From NCBI GenBank assembly GCA_900540235.1, contig UQEY01000043.1, positions 1 to 15,000 of the forward strand: DNA of 15,000 bases. Reading direction: 5' to 3'. The position numbers were made by a program, and so were the translations under genes. Shown here one piece after another: positions 6,991-14,012 of the stretch. Below the pieces are notes generated by a model. It ran no database searches, was not told the DNA's origin, and saw only the letters and a program-made list of their open reading frames with translations. Source of the DNA: an uncultured Eubacteriales bacterium. Its GTDB lineage: Bacteria > Bacillota > Clostridia > Oscillospirales > Acutalibacteraceae. Positions within the stretch are counted from its first letter, which is position 1, and each line of letters starts with the position of its first letter.

Positions 6991-7014
6991 TAAAAAATAA
7001 TGTGTCAATAAAAA
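6985..7014 (-). repeat. Direct repeat of 12 bases with 18-base period, over the -35 region
   Basis: The minus-strand sequence TTTTTATTGACA occurs twice (7014-7003 and 6996-6985) with 6 bases between. Each copy ends in a consensus -35 hexamer. This may mean two overlapping promoters or a tandem binding site for an activator. Confidence 0.6.
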
Positions 7015-7097
7015 CATTTATCACGCTTTACCGTTTATATAACTTCAAACATAAGAAAATGAGATGTTCAAATCAGTATTTCGTTTTTATTAACAGC

Positions 7098-7126
7098 AAA
7101 AAAGCAGCCAGAAAAACCTGACTGCC
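7098..7126 (-). terminator. Terminator of ilvE
   Basis: Minus-strand stem 7125-7118 with 7111-7104 (8 bp, one G-U pair) is followed by six T and then a T-rich stretch. It lies 20 bases past the ilvE stop and separates ilvE from the operon downstream. Confidence 0.8.
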
Positions 7127-7144
7127 TCAAATTTTAAATATAAA

Positions 7145-8170
7145 TTATTTGATTTCGCAAATCCAACCTTCAGGAGCTTCAATTTCACCCATTTGAATAC
7201 CGGTAAGTGTTTCATAAAGCTTCTTGGTAACAGGACCCATTTCATCCATACCCGAAGGAAGACAAATTTCCTCACCGTGGTTAACAATCTTGCCAACAGG
7301 TGAAATAACGGCTGCTGTACCGCAAAGACCGCATTCTGCAAAGTCCTTGAGTTCGTCAAAGTAAACTTCTCTGTGTTCAACTTTAAGACCAAGGTACTTT
7401 TCAGCAACAACCATAAGTGAACGACGGGTGATTGACGGTAAAATAGAATCAGATTTAGGAGTTACAACAGTGCCGTCCTTAGTTACGAAAAGGAAGTTAG
7501 CGCCGCCGGTTTCCTCAATCTTAGTTCTTGTTGCAGGGTCAAGATACATATTTTCATCAAAACCGTTTTGGTGAGCGTCTACAATGTTATGAAGTGACAT
7601 AGCATAGTTAAGACCGGCTTTGATATTACCTGTACCGTGAGGTGCTGCACGGTCAACATCGGATACACGAATTGTGATAGGCTTAGCGCCGCCCTTGAAG
7701 TAAGGACCTACAGGTGTGCAGAACATTCTGAATTCATATTCGTCTGCAGGCTTAACACCGATTACAGGGTTAACGCCGAAAACATACGGACGAATGTAAA
7801 GAGTGGCACCGCTGCCGAAAGGAGGTACCCAAGCTTCGTTTGCCTTAACAACTTCCTTAACTGCTCTTAAAAACATTTCTTCATCAACAGGAGGAATTTC
7901 AAGTCCACGGCAAGAATCGGCAATACGGCTTGCGTTTAAATCAGGGCGGAAGCAAACAGTTCTGCCGTCCTTAGTTGTGTATGCTTTAAGACCTTCAAAG
8001 CAAGTCTGAGCATACTGAAGTACGCCTGCACATTCGTTGAGCTGAATGGTATCGTCATCAATTAGCTGACCTTCGTCCCATTTGCCGTCCTTGTAGTGAG
8101 CAACAAATCTTTTGTCCGTCTTAATATAGCCGAAACCGAGGCTTGACCAATCAATGTCTTTTTTTTGCAT
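7145..8170 (-). CDS. ilvE: Branched-chain amino acid aminotransferase (type II)
   Basis: Transfers amino groups between glutamate/2-oxoglutarate and leucine, isoleucine or valine with their keto acids, using PLP (fold type IV). The 341 residues match the long type-II BCAT family. Motifs: NECAGVLQYAQTCFEGLKAY (45-64), FRPDLNASR (74-82), LYIRPYVFG (124-132), the PLP lysine K184 in GNIKAGLNYA, IEETGGANFLFV (218-229) and SILPSITRRSL. CGLCGTAAVISPVG near residue 280 contains a CxxC pair. Start at 8170, with AGGAG nine bases upstream; the ATG at 8179 directly abuts that SD. It stands alone between a promoter and a terminator, next to but not in the D-glutamate operon. It is a different subfamily from the class IV enzyme next door, so the two are not a recent duplication. 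Confidence 0.95.
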   Translation of the reverse strand: MQKKDIDWSSLGFGYIKTDKRFVAHYKDGKWDEGQLIDDDTIQLNECAGVLQYAQTCFEGLKAYTTKDGRTVCFRPDLNASRIADSCRGLEIPPVDEEMFLRAVKEVVKANEAWVPPFGSGATLYIRPYVFGVNPVIGVKPADEYEFRMFCTPVGPYFKGGAKPITIRVSDVDRAAPHGTGNIKAGLNYAMSLHNIVDAHQNGFDENMYLDPATRTKIEETGGANFLFVTKDGTVVTPKSDSILPSITRRSLMVVAEKYLGLKVEHREVYFDELKDFAECGLCGTAAVISPVGKIVNHGEEICLPSGMDEMGPVTKKLYETLTGIQMGEIEAPEGWICEIK

Positions 8171-8190
8171 TATAAACATCTCCTATGTAC

Positions 8191-8252
8191 TTTTGTCTTA
8201 GACAAAATAATATTCATAAAAAATATTATATCACTTAAATTTGATTTTTCAA
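8191..8252 (-). promoter_or_regulatory. Promoter and leader hairpin of ilvE
   Basis: -35 TTGAAA (8252-8247), 16-base spacer, extended -10 TGATATAAT with the hexamer at 8230-8225. The short leader holds a 7-bp palindrome, TTTTGTC (8191-8197) and GACAAAA (8201-8207), just before the SD; it is a possible operator or 5' hairpin. Confidence 0.65.
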
Positions 8253-8281
8253 TACTATATAGACAAAAAATATACTGAGTG

Positions 8282-9463
8282 TTAATTTTTTTCGTCACCG
8301 TTTGCTTGTATTTCCTCTGCATCTTTATTACGCTTTTGAAGTTTTAAATTTTCCAAAATTGTTTTATACGGTTGTGTTTTTTGACTTAAATATTCTTTTG
8401 TGAAATCGGCAATGACTTTTTTCAAAATCTGCTTAAATTTCGATTTTTGATTTTCATCAAGAGTGGTTATTGAGTCAATAAGACTGAAAGCTTTTTTTAC
8501 ATCAATTTCTTTTGTGTCATAAAAATCTTCAATTCCCATATGCGTTGCAACATATTCGAGTGTGTCAAAGAAAAGTTCAAGTTCTTCGTCGGAAATGTAG
8601 TCAATAAGTTCGTTTATGTAGTCGCTTACAAAATCTGAAGATTTGTCAAATTTTTCTTCAAGTTTAAAGCTGTCACCGTTAACCTCCCAAGAGGAAACCT
8701 GGTGCTGTTTTAAACCTGAATTTTCGCTGAAAACTATTGTAGGCGTTGCGTCGTGATACAACATTCTGCCGATGATTGAGCCTTGAGGAGTGTAAAAATG
8801 AATGTTGTTTTTAATTTGGCAATAGTCGTACCTGTCAAAAAAGTAACGAGGGAAGCCCGGTGCGTCAAATTCGTAAACGCCTTTAAGTCTCTTTTTAAGC
8901 GAGTTGGAACAGTTGACGGCGGCGAAAACGGCAAGATTTCCGCCTTTTGAATGACCGCAAAGAATGATGTCACCCGAATGAATCATAGCAGTTTCCTGAA
9001 AATAATAGAGCGCTTCGATTTGAGCCGGAACGGGAAACATATACGAAAGCATCGCCGACTCCTTAACGCCCGTCACCGTTACATCCGTTCCACGAAAAGC
9101 AACAACATCGCAACCGTCGTCAAGAAGAAAATGTATTGCGGCAAACTGTTTGTCGATTTCTTCGTTTACATTGTTGATATAGTCGCATAAAATAACATTT
9201 GAAAATCTTTTTGTCATACTGCATCTTTGAAGCAGATAGGCGCTTTTTTGACTTATTGATATGAGCGATTCTATTTCTTCATTATTGTATATAGCGTAAA
9301 AAAGCTTTGCTCCCTTTAAAAGCGAAACACTCTTTTTGTCTGCTATGCCTTCAAAATCTGTGTAAACAAGTTGAGAAAAAATAAGACCGTCAATTTCGTT
9401 AAACGGCTTTTCTTTAAACGAATAGTTTCCGTATTCTTCTATGTAATCAAGCATATTTTTCAT
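8282..9463 (-). CDS. Mbeg1-like (DUF2974) alpha/beta-hydrolase, putative lipase/esterase
   Basis: A 393-residue intracellular protein with no signal peptide. The core from about residue 25 to 275 is a lipase-like alpha/beta hydrolase of the Mbeg1/DUF2974 family common in Clostridia and lactobacilli. VAFRGTD at 121-127 is the strand-and-oxyanion block, GHSKGG has the nucleophile S172, VYEFDAPGF lies at 197-205, and KQHQVSSW at 252-259 supplies the likely catalytic H254. The C-terminal 120 residues are charged and helical (many K, E, D), rich in predicted coiled-coil-type composition. Start at ATG 9463 with GGAG eight bases upstream. It has its own promoter, divergent from the metallo-hydrolase. 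Substrate unknown; the family name describes the fold, not a reaction. Confidence 0.8.
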   Translation of the reverse strand: MKNMLDYIEEYGNYSFKEKPFNEIDGLIFSQLVYTDFEGIADKKSVSLLKGAKLFYAIYNNEEIESLISISQKSAYLLQRCSMTKRFSNVILCDYINNVNEEIDKQFAAIHFLLDDGCDVVAFRGTDVTVTGVKESAMLSYMFPVPAQIEALYYFQETAMIHSGDIILCGHSKGGNLAVFAAVNCSNSLKKRLKGVYEFDAPGFPRYFFDRYDYCQIKNNIHFYTPQGSIIGRMLYHDATPTIVFSENSGLKQHQVSSWEVNGDSFKLEEKFDKSSDFVSDYINELIDYISDEELELFFDTLEYVATHMGIEDFYDTKEIDVKKAFSLIDSITTLDENQKSKFKQILKKVIADFTKEYLSQKTQPYKTILENLKLQKRNKDAEEIQANGDEKN

Positions 9464-9504
9464 AGTTTTTTCTCCGTGTAGTATAAATTTTAATTATCTT
9501 TTAT

Positions 9505-9533
9505 ATTATATCAAATCACTTCTTTTTTGTCAC
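9505..9533 (-). promoter_or_regulatory. Promoter of the Mbeg1-like gene
   Basis: -35 GTGACA (9533-9528), 17-base spacer, extended -10 TGATATAAT with the hexamer at 9510-9505. Confidence 0.65.
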
Positions 9534-9574
9534 ATTTAACTTTTTTACAAATACAGATGTTAGTATAAATCTTA

Positions 9575-9603
9575 TTGAAGATATATTTTATTTATGATAA
9601 AAT
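9575..9603 (+). promoter_or_regulatory. Promoter of the MBL-fold hydrolase gene
   Basis: -35 TTGAAG (9575-9580), 17-base spacer, extended -10 TGATAAAAT with the hexamer at 9598-9603. It fires away from the promoter at 9505-9533, with about 40 bases between the two -35 boxes. Confidence 0.65.
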
Positions 9604-9641
9604 AAATTTTATAAGTAAGTTTACGAAAAAGGGGTAGTAAA

Positions 9642-10454
9642 ATGGCTGAAATCGATATTTTTCAAACAGGTAAAATGCTTGTGTCAAGTGCTGTTCACGA
9701 TAGGGAAAGCAAAAAGAGCAAATTTGCATATACCGGTATTCTTCAAAGCAAAAAGGGAAGATGCGAAGTTCCTGTTAAAGCATTTTTGATTAAGATAAAG
9801 GGCAAAAATGTGCTTGTTGACACCGGTTGGAGCGAGCAGTGTGCAATTAATGCTCTTCGTCACCTCGGCGGTGCGCTTTATTTTTCAAGCCATCCTACCA
9901 TGACTTTGAACGAATCTGTTAAAAGGCAGCTTGAAGCGCAGGGTCTTGCGGCTGAAGACTTGGATGCGGTAATTTTGACTCATCTTGACTGTGACCACGC
10001 AAGCGGTATTGTTGATTTAAAGGGTGCTAAGCATTTTTATGTTACCAAAGAGGAGTTTGAAGCGTCGCTTTTGCCAAACCCAAGGTATCATAAAAATATT
10101 TGGAAAGGCGTCGAGTTTGACGAAGTTCAAATGAATTACGATTCCCGTACACCTTTCGGCAAGAGTTGTGATTTGTTTGGTGATGGAAGCGTAAGAATAG
10201 TTTTTACACCGGGTCATTCGGCAGGTTCGGTTTGCGTTGTTGTTAAGGAAAACGGCAAAATAGCAGTTATCGCAGGTGACAACGGCGTGAGTGAAAAGTC
10301 GTGGAGTGAACTTATCCTTTCAGGTCCTATACATAATATTCAAAATATGAAGATTTCGCTTCGTTGGCTCAATAAAATGTATAATAACGAAAACTGTGTT
10401 GCAGTCCTCACTTCCCACGATAAAGAATATAAAGAAACCAAAATTGAATTTTAA
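9642..10454 (+). CDS. MBL-fold metallo-hydrolase, N-acyl-homoserine-lactonase-like family
   Basis: A 270-residue metallo-beta-lactamase-fold hydrolase. The two-metal site is complete: H114, D116, D118 and H119 in THLDCDH, H192 in FTPGHSAGS, D213 in IAGDNG and H259 in LTSHDKEY. VLVDTGW at 57-63 is the usual second strand motif. The layout, with KAFLIKIKGKNVLVDTG and the PGHSAGS loop, is that of the AttM/AiiA-like quorum-quenching lactonase group. Many Clostridia members have no known AHL partner, so the substrate is better left as a lactone or ester. No signal peptide, so it is cytosolic. AAGGGG lies seven bases before the ATG. Monocistronic, between its own promoter and terminator. Confidence 0.85.
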   Translation: MAEIDIFQTGKMLVSSAVHDRESKKSKFAYTGILQSKKGRCEVPVKAFLIKIKGKNVLVDTGWSEQCAINALRHLGGALYFSSHPTMTLNESVKRQLEAQGLAAEDLDAVILTHLDCDHASGIVDLKGAKHFYVTKEEFEASLLPNPRYHKNIWKGVEFDEVQMNYDSRTPFGKSCDLFGDGSVRIVFTPGHSAGSVCVVVKENGKIAVIAGDNGVSEKSWSELILSGPIHNIQNMKISLRWLNKMYNNENCVAVLTSHDKEYKETKIEF

Positions 10455-10517
10455 TTGTTGAAAAATTGAATTATAAAATCGGCGCTCCCGATGAAGCGAT
10501 AAAATTAACTGAAATAA

Positions 10518-10557
10518 AAACACCGAAGCGAAAAACTTCGGTGTTTCTATTCTTTTT
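10518..10557 (+). terminator. Terminator of the MBL-fold hydrolase gene
   Basis: Perfect 11-bp stem (10518-10528 with 10536-10546), 7-base loop, T-rich tail to about 10557. Confidence 0.85.
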
Positions 10558-10584
10558 ATTCAATATAAAAAAGAGGAGGTAAGG

Positions 10585-10680
10585 ATGAAAAATATTTTAT
10601 CAGCATCGGGATGTAGCACCTTTCCCTTTGCTGACTTAAATATACTGTTCATAAATAACCTGCGTATGAAAAAAATATGA
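10585..10680 (+). CDS. Small ORF of 31 codons with a near-perfect ribosome binding site
   Basis: Starts at ATG 10585, with GAGGAGG ending about five bases upstream, and ends with TGA at 10678-10680. The product begins MKNILSASGCSTFPFADLN and ends in a basic NLRMKKI; it is mildly hydrophobic in the middle and has one Cys. I recognise no family. It lies after one terminator and before the MATE promoter, and I see no clear promoter of its own in the 25 bases after the terminator. It could be a leader peptide for the exporter, a small membrane-associated peptide, or chance. A 6-bp stem (TCAGCA near 10600, TGCTGA near 10629) spans its first third. Confidence 0.4.
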   Translation: MKNILSASGCSTFPFADLNILFINNLRMKKI

Positions 10681-10712
10681 ACATTATTGAAAAAAGTGTT
10701 AAGTAAATAAAA

Positions 10713-10742
10713 ACAAAGGGCTGTTTTCCTCTTTACCTTTGT
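10713..10742 (+). promoter_or_regulatory. Weak hairpin ahead of the MATE gene
   Basis: ACAAAGG (10713-10719) pairs with CCTTTGT (10736-10742) around a 16-base loop, followed by a mixed T/A tract. It overlaps the -35 of the MATE promoter, so it could end readthrough from the 31-codon ORF, act as an operator, or be incidental. Confidence 0.35.
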
Positions 10743-10760
10743 GTTTATATATGTTAAAAT
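10732..10760 (+). promoter_or_regulatory. Promoter of the MATE gene
   Basis: -35 TTTACC (10732-10737), 17-base spacer, extended -10 TGTTAAAAT with the hexamer at 10755-10760. Confidence 0.55.
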
Positions 10761-10795
10761 CAGCGAAAGATAATAAAATACAAGAGAGGAAATTT

Positions 10796-12100
10796 ATGAA
10801 AACTAAAAGTGCGTCAAGAGAATTTGCAAAATATGTTTCTCAAAATGTTTTTGCAATGATAGGTATGTCGGCATATATTTTGGCTGATACATTTTTTATT
10901 TCTCAGGCAGTAGGCGCAAACGGTATTACGGCGCTTAATCTTGTGCTTCCTGTGTACAATTTAATATTTGCGATAGGTTCAATGATAGGCGTTGGCTCGG
11001 CTATTCGTTTTGCTATTTCTAAAAACCAAAATGAAAACGACAATACTTACTTTTTCAACGCAATGTTTTTTACAACCGTTATCGGCATAATATTTATGAT
11101 AATCGGCTTTGCCATGCCCGATAAAATTGTTTCGCTTCTCGGCGGTGACGCTGAAATAGTTAAGGTCGGCACACCTTATACCAAAATTTTTATGTCGTTT
11201 GCTCCTCTTTTTATGTATAACTATGTTTGCAATGCGTTTGTGCGCAACGACGGCGCCCCGTCAACCGCTATGGTTGCAACTGTTGTAAGCTCACTTTTCA
11301 ATATCGTTATGGACTGGGTACTTATGTTTCCGCTCGGTATGGGTATGGCAGGTGCAGCGCTCGCAACGGCTCTTTCTCCTGTTGTCGGTTGCCTTATTTG
11401 TATTACTCATTTCGTTTCAAAGAAAAATACGGTTTCGTTTAAAGTTGCTGTTCCGTCTTTTGTTAAGCTTTTCAATTCGGCAAAGCTTGGCGTATCCGCT
11501 TTTGTCGGCGAACTTTCTTCGGGTGTAATTACCATTGCGTTTAATATGATTATCCTTAAACTTGTGGGTAATGTCGGCGTTGCGGCTTACGGTGTCGTTG
11601 CCAATATTTCACTCGTTGCCGTTTCTGTTTTTAACGGTGTTGCACAGGGTTCCCAGCCGCTTATCAGCCGATACTATGCAAAAGGGGATAATGCAGACCT
11701 TAATAAAATACTTAAACTCGGTATTATCACCTGCCTTTGCCTTGCCGGTGTGATTATTGCTGTCGTTAATATTTTTGCAACCCCTATTGCCGATATTTTC
11801 AACAGTGAACATATTAAGCAGTTGACTGTTTATGCAGTTAAAGGACTTCGTATCTATTTTGTCGGATTCGTCTTTGCGGGAATTAATATTTTCCTGTCCC
11901 TTGCTTTCAGCTCTATGAGTAAAGCCGCTCCGGCTTTCATTGTGTCAATTATGCGTGGCTTCGTTGTTATTATCGGCAGCGTTTTCCTGCTCTCATCTTT
12001 GCTCGGCATGACCGGCGTTTGGATGGCGTTCCCTGTTGCCGAAGCAATTACTCTTGTTGTTTCATTAATTTTCTTTGTTAATGAAAAGAAGAAGTTATAA
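10796..12100 (+). CDS. MATE family efflux transporter
   Basis: Cytoplasmic-membrane Na+- or H+-driven multidrug exporter, or flippase-like MATE protein. The 434 residues contain about 12 hydrophobic segments in two similar halves, with the loop around residues 215-245 (KKNTVSFKVAVPSFVKLFNSAK) between them. Typical MATE elements are MSAYILADTFFISQAVG near the N terminus, LVLPVYNLIFAIGSMIGVGSA, NAFVRNDGAPSTAM, FNIVMDWVLMFPLGMGMAGAA, and in the second half AYGVVANISLVAVSVFNGVAQGSQPLIS. Overall it resembles MepA-type members. The ATG at 10796 follows GAGAGGA at five to six bases; longer upstream starts would run through the promoter. No regulator gene is adjacent. Substrate unknown. Confidence 0.92.
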   Translation: MKTKSASREFAKYVSQNVFAMIGMSAYILADTFFISQAVGANGITALNLVLPVYNLIFAIGSMIGVGSAIRFAISKNQNENDNTYFFNAMFFTTVIGIIFMIIGFAMPDKIVSLLGGDAEIVKVGTPYTKIFMSFAPLFMYNYVCNAFVRNDGAPSTAMVATVVSSLFNIVMDWVLMFPLGMGMAGAALATALSPVVGCLICITHFVSKKNTVSFKVAVPSFVKLFNSAKLGVSAFVGELSSGVITIAFNMIILKLVGNVGVAAYGVVANISLVAVSVFNGVAQGSQPLISRYYAKGDNADLNKILKLGIITCLCLAGVIIAVVNIFATPIADIFNSEHIKQLTVYAVKGLRIYFVGFVFAGINIFLSLAFSSMSKAAPAFIVSIMRGFVVIIGSVFLLSSLLGMTGVWMAFPVAEAITLVVSLIFFVNEKKKL

Positions 12101-12128
12101 AATAAAGTGTTATAATAATCTTTGTTAG

Positions 12129-12156
12129 AAGCTCCCTTGTTTAACGGGAGCTTTTT
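12129..12156 (+). terminator. Terminator of the MATE gene
   Basis: AAGCTCCC (12129-12136) pairs with GGGAGCTT (12146-12153), 9-base loop, ending in a T-run. Confidence 0.85.
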
Positions 12157-12168
12157 ACTTGTCTAAAC

Positions 12169-12194
12169 AAAAAAGGCCGCCGAAAACGACGACC
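12169..12194 (-). terminator. Terminator of ridA
   Basis: Minus-strand stem 12194-12187 with 12182-12175 (8 bp, two G-U pairs), 4-base loop, then six T. It faces the MATE terminator, so the two convergent units have separate terminators. Confidence 0.75.
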
Positions 12195-12213
12195 CATAAA
12201 ATTAATATAATGA

Positions 12214-12585
12214 TTATAACTCGGCGATAACTTCAACTTCGCAAAGAACACCCTTCGGAAGGTCCTTAACAGCAACACAAGAACGAGCAGGCTTAGAAGT
12301 GAAGTAAGTGCCGTAAATCTCGTTAAACTTAGCAAAATCGTTGATATCTGCAAGGAAGCAAACGGTTTTAACTACTTTGTCCATTGATGTTCCTGCGGCT
12401 TCAACAACTGCAGTAAGGTTTTTGCAAACCTGATGTGTCTGTTCTTCAATAGTTTTGGCTTCAACTGTGTTTGTTTCAGGGTTGATAGCAATTTGACCCG
12501 ATGTAAAAAGCAAACCGTTAGCCTTTACAGCTTGCGAATAAGGACCGATAGCACCCGGTGCGTTTTTAGTTGAAACATATTCCAT
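12214..12585 (-). CDS. ridA: RidA (YjgF/YER057c/UK114) enamine/imine deaminase
   Basis: Hydrolyses reactive 2-aminoacrylate and 2-aminocrotonate, released by PLP dehydratases, to keto acids and ammonia, and so protects PLP enzymes. The 123 residues have normal length. Key elements: GAIGPYSQAVKANGLLFTSGQI (11-32), catalytic arginine R101 in KPARSCVAV, which binds the substrate carboxylate, and VLCEVEVIAEL at the C terminus, where E116 matches the conserved active-site glutamate. It lies 43 bases after the threonine dehydratase with no terminator between, so it is cotranscribed with the main source of its substrate. The SD is weak (GTGAG). A TATAAT at 12617-12612 lacks a good -35, so an internal promoter is doubtful. 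Confidence 0.95.
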   Translation of the reverse strand: MEYVSTKNAPGAIGPYSQAVKANGLLFTSGQIAINPETNTVEAKTIEEQTHQVCKNLTAVVEAAGTSMDKVVKTVCFLADINDFAKFNEIYGTYFTSKPARSCVAVKDLPKGVLCEVEVIAEL

Positions 12586-12628
12586 AATTATTATCTCACT
12601 TTCTATAGTTAATTATATTGTAATATTA

Positions 12629-13828
12629 TTAGTCGATTACTTCAAATCCGGCATCTTTAAGAGCCTTTTTGATTTGAATAATGTGCTGATAATTCCTTGT
12701 TTCAATGCCGATTTTAAGGAAACAGTCGGTAATGTTCATATCAAGGTCAGTGCTGTCATAGTTAACAGAAACAACATTTGCACCGTTTTCCGCAATAATT
12801 TTGCTGACGCCGAGGAGCTGACCCGGTTTGTCCGAAAGCGCAATGGTGATGTATGCACTTCTTCCGCCCATTTTAAGACCTCTTTCAATAACTCTTGAAA
12901 GAATAGTAACATCAATATTACCGCCTGAAACAAGGCAGCATACCTTTTTGCCCTCAATGTTAGGAATTTTGCCGTTCATAACTGCCGCAACAGGAACTGC
13001 GCCTGCACCCTCTGCAACAAGCTTTTGCTGTTCCATAAGAGTAAGAATGGCAAGAGCAATTTCATCGTCTGTTACCGTATAAATACCGTCAACATATTTG
13101 TTAACAAGTTCAAATGTGTTGTTGCCCGGAGTTTTAACTGCGATACCGTCGGCGATAGTTTGCACGCTTTCAAGTGTTTCAATCTTGCCGTCGTCAACGC
13201 TCTTTTGCATTGATGGAGCGCCGCTTGCCTGAACGCCGTAAACCTTGCAGTTAGGGTTAATCTGCTTGACCGCATACGCAACGCCGGAAATAAGTCCGCC
13301 GCCGCCGATTGGCACAACTACAGCGTCAACATCAGGAAGCTGTTCAAGGATTTCAAGACCGATAGTACCTTGACCTGCAATAACATCAGGGTCGTCAAAC
13401 GGGTGAATAAAGGTGTAACCCTTTTCCTTTTGAAGTTCAATAGCTTTATTGTAAGCGTCGTCGTAAACACCTTTTACAAGGCAAACATCAGCGCCGTATC
13501 TCTTGGTAGCTTCAACCTTGCTGATTGGAGCGCCGTCAGGTAAACAGATGAGCGACTTGATTCCGTTTTTTGTAGCTGCAAGAGCAACGCCCTGAGCATG
13601 GTTACCTGCCGAGCAAGCGATAACGCCCTTTGCCTTTTCTTCATCAGAAAGCTGACTTATTTTAAAATAAGAACCTCTTACTTTAAACGAACCGGTTACC
13701 TGCAAATTTTCTGTCTTTAAATAAACATCACATTGAGTGCTGATGTTCTTGGCACGAATCATATCGGTTTCTCTTACAACAGCCGATAAAACCCTTTTAG
13801 CCTTATAAACTCTGTCAAGTGTAAGCAT
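12629..13828 (-). CDS. ilvA: Threonine ammonia-lyase (threonine/serine dehydratase) with ACT domain
   Basis: PLP enzyme that deaminates threonine to 2-oxobutanoate and ammonia, and usually serine to pyruvate. Of its 399 residues, about 1-315 form the fold-type-II catalytic part: PLP lysine K49 in TGSFKVRG, SAGNHAQGVA for substrate binding, and VVVPIGGGGLISG for the PLP phosphate. A single C-terminal ACT domain (SDKPGQLLGVSKIIAENGANVVSV) suggests amino-acid feedback. This size and single ACT match the short tdcB-like/catabolic group rather than the 500-residue biosynthetic IlvA with two ACT-like parts, so the role may be degradative. GAGG lies eight bases before the start. It leads the operon with ridA and has its own consensus promoter. 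The symbol is by family; tdcB is an alternative. Confidence 0.93.
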   Translation of the reverse strand: MLTLDRVYKAKRVLSAVVRETDMIRAKNISTQCDVYLKTENLQVTGSFKVRGSYFKISQLSDEEKAKGVIACSAGNHAQGVALAATKNGIKSLICLPDGAPISKVEATKRYGADVCLVKGVYDDAYNKAIELQKEKGYTFIHPFDDPDVIAGQGTIGLEILEQLPDVDAVVVPIGGGGLISGVAYAVKQINPNCKVYGVQASGAPSMQKSVDDGKIETLESVQTIADGIAVKTPGNNTFELVNKYVDGIYTVTDDEIALAILTLMEQQKLVAEGAGAVPVAAVMNGKIPNIEGKKVCCLVSGGNIDVTILSRVIERGLKMGGRSAYITIALSDKPGQLLGVSKIIAENGANVVSVNYDSTDLDMNITDCFLKIGIETRNYQHIIQIKKALKDAGFEVID

Positions 13829-13870
13829 AATATTTTCCTCTGTTAATTTTAAAATAATTGTCTAATCGCC

Positions 13871-13899
13871 ATTTTACTCTTATCAATCTGATTTGTCAA
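13871..13899 (-). promoter_or_regulatory. Promoter of the threonine dehydratase-ridA operon
   Basis: Consensus -35 TTGACA (13899-13894), 17-base spacer, -10 TAAAAT (13876-13871). Confidence 0.75.
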
Positions 13900-13931
13900 T
13901 CATCAACAGTATCAAAGAAGATATTTTTCTA

Positions 13932-13960
13932 TTGACTTTAATGCATTTATATTATAAAAT
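13932..13960 (+). promoter_or_regulatory. Promoter of the solute-binding protein gene
   Basis: -35 TTGACT (13932-13937), 17-base spacer, -10 TAAAAT (13955-13960). It is back-to-back with the dehydratase promoter, with 32 bases between the -35 boxes. Confidence 0.65.
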
Positions 13961-14012
13961 TGAAAAGAAGCTTATTTTGAGCAAATCTGCGTTTGACAGA
14001 AAGGTTATTGTT

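Noticed and set aside
6950..7097. T-box or other known riboswitch ahead of the aminotransferase operon
   Set aside because: No T-box sequence or specifier-loop pattern is visible, and the consensus promoter at 6962-6990 leaves only about 55 bases of leader.
10455..10517. Short coding-like stretch after the MBL-fold gene, containing an ATCG...CGAT palindrome
   Set aside because: About 20 open codons in a frame without a start codon or SD, running into the terminator; too little to call a gene remnant.
10739..10795. Longer N terminus for the MATE protein
   Set aside because: It needs a rare start codon without SD and contains the -10 element; ATG 10796 has a clear SD.
13893..14012. Open frame extending the solute-binding protein upstream by 40 codons
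   Set aside because: It would cover that gene's own promoter and overlap the -35 of the threonine dehydratase; the ATG at 14013 has an SD and leads directly into a proper signal peptide.
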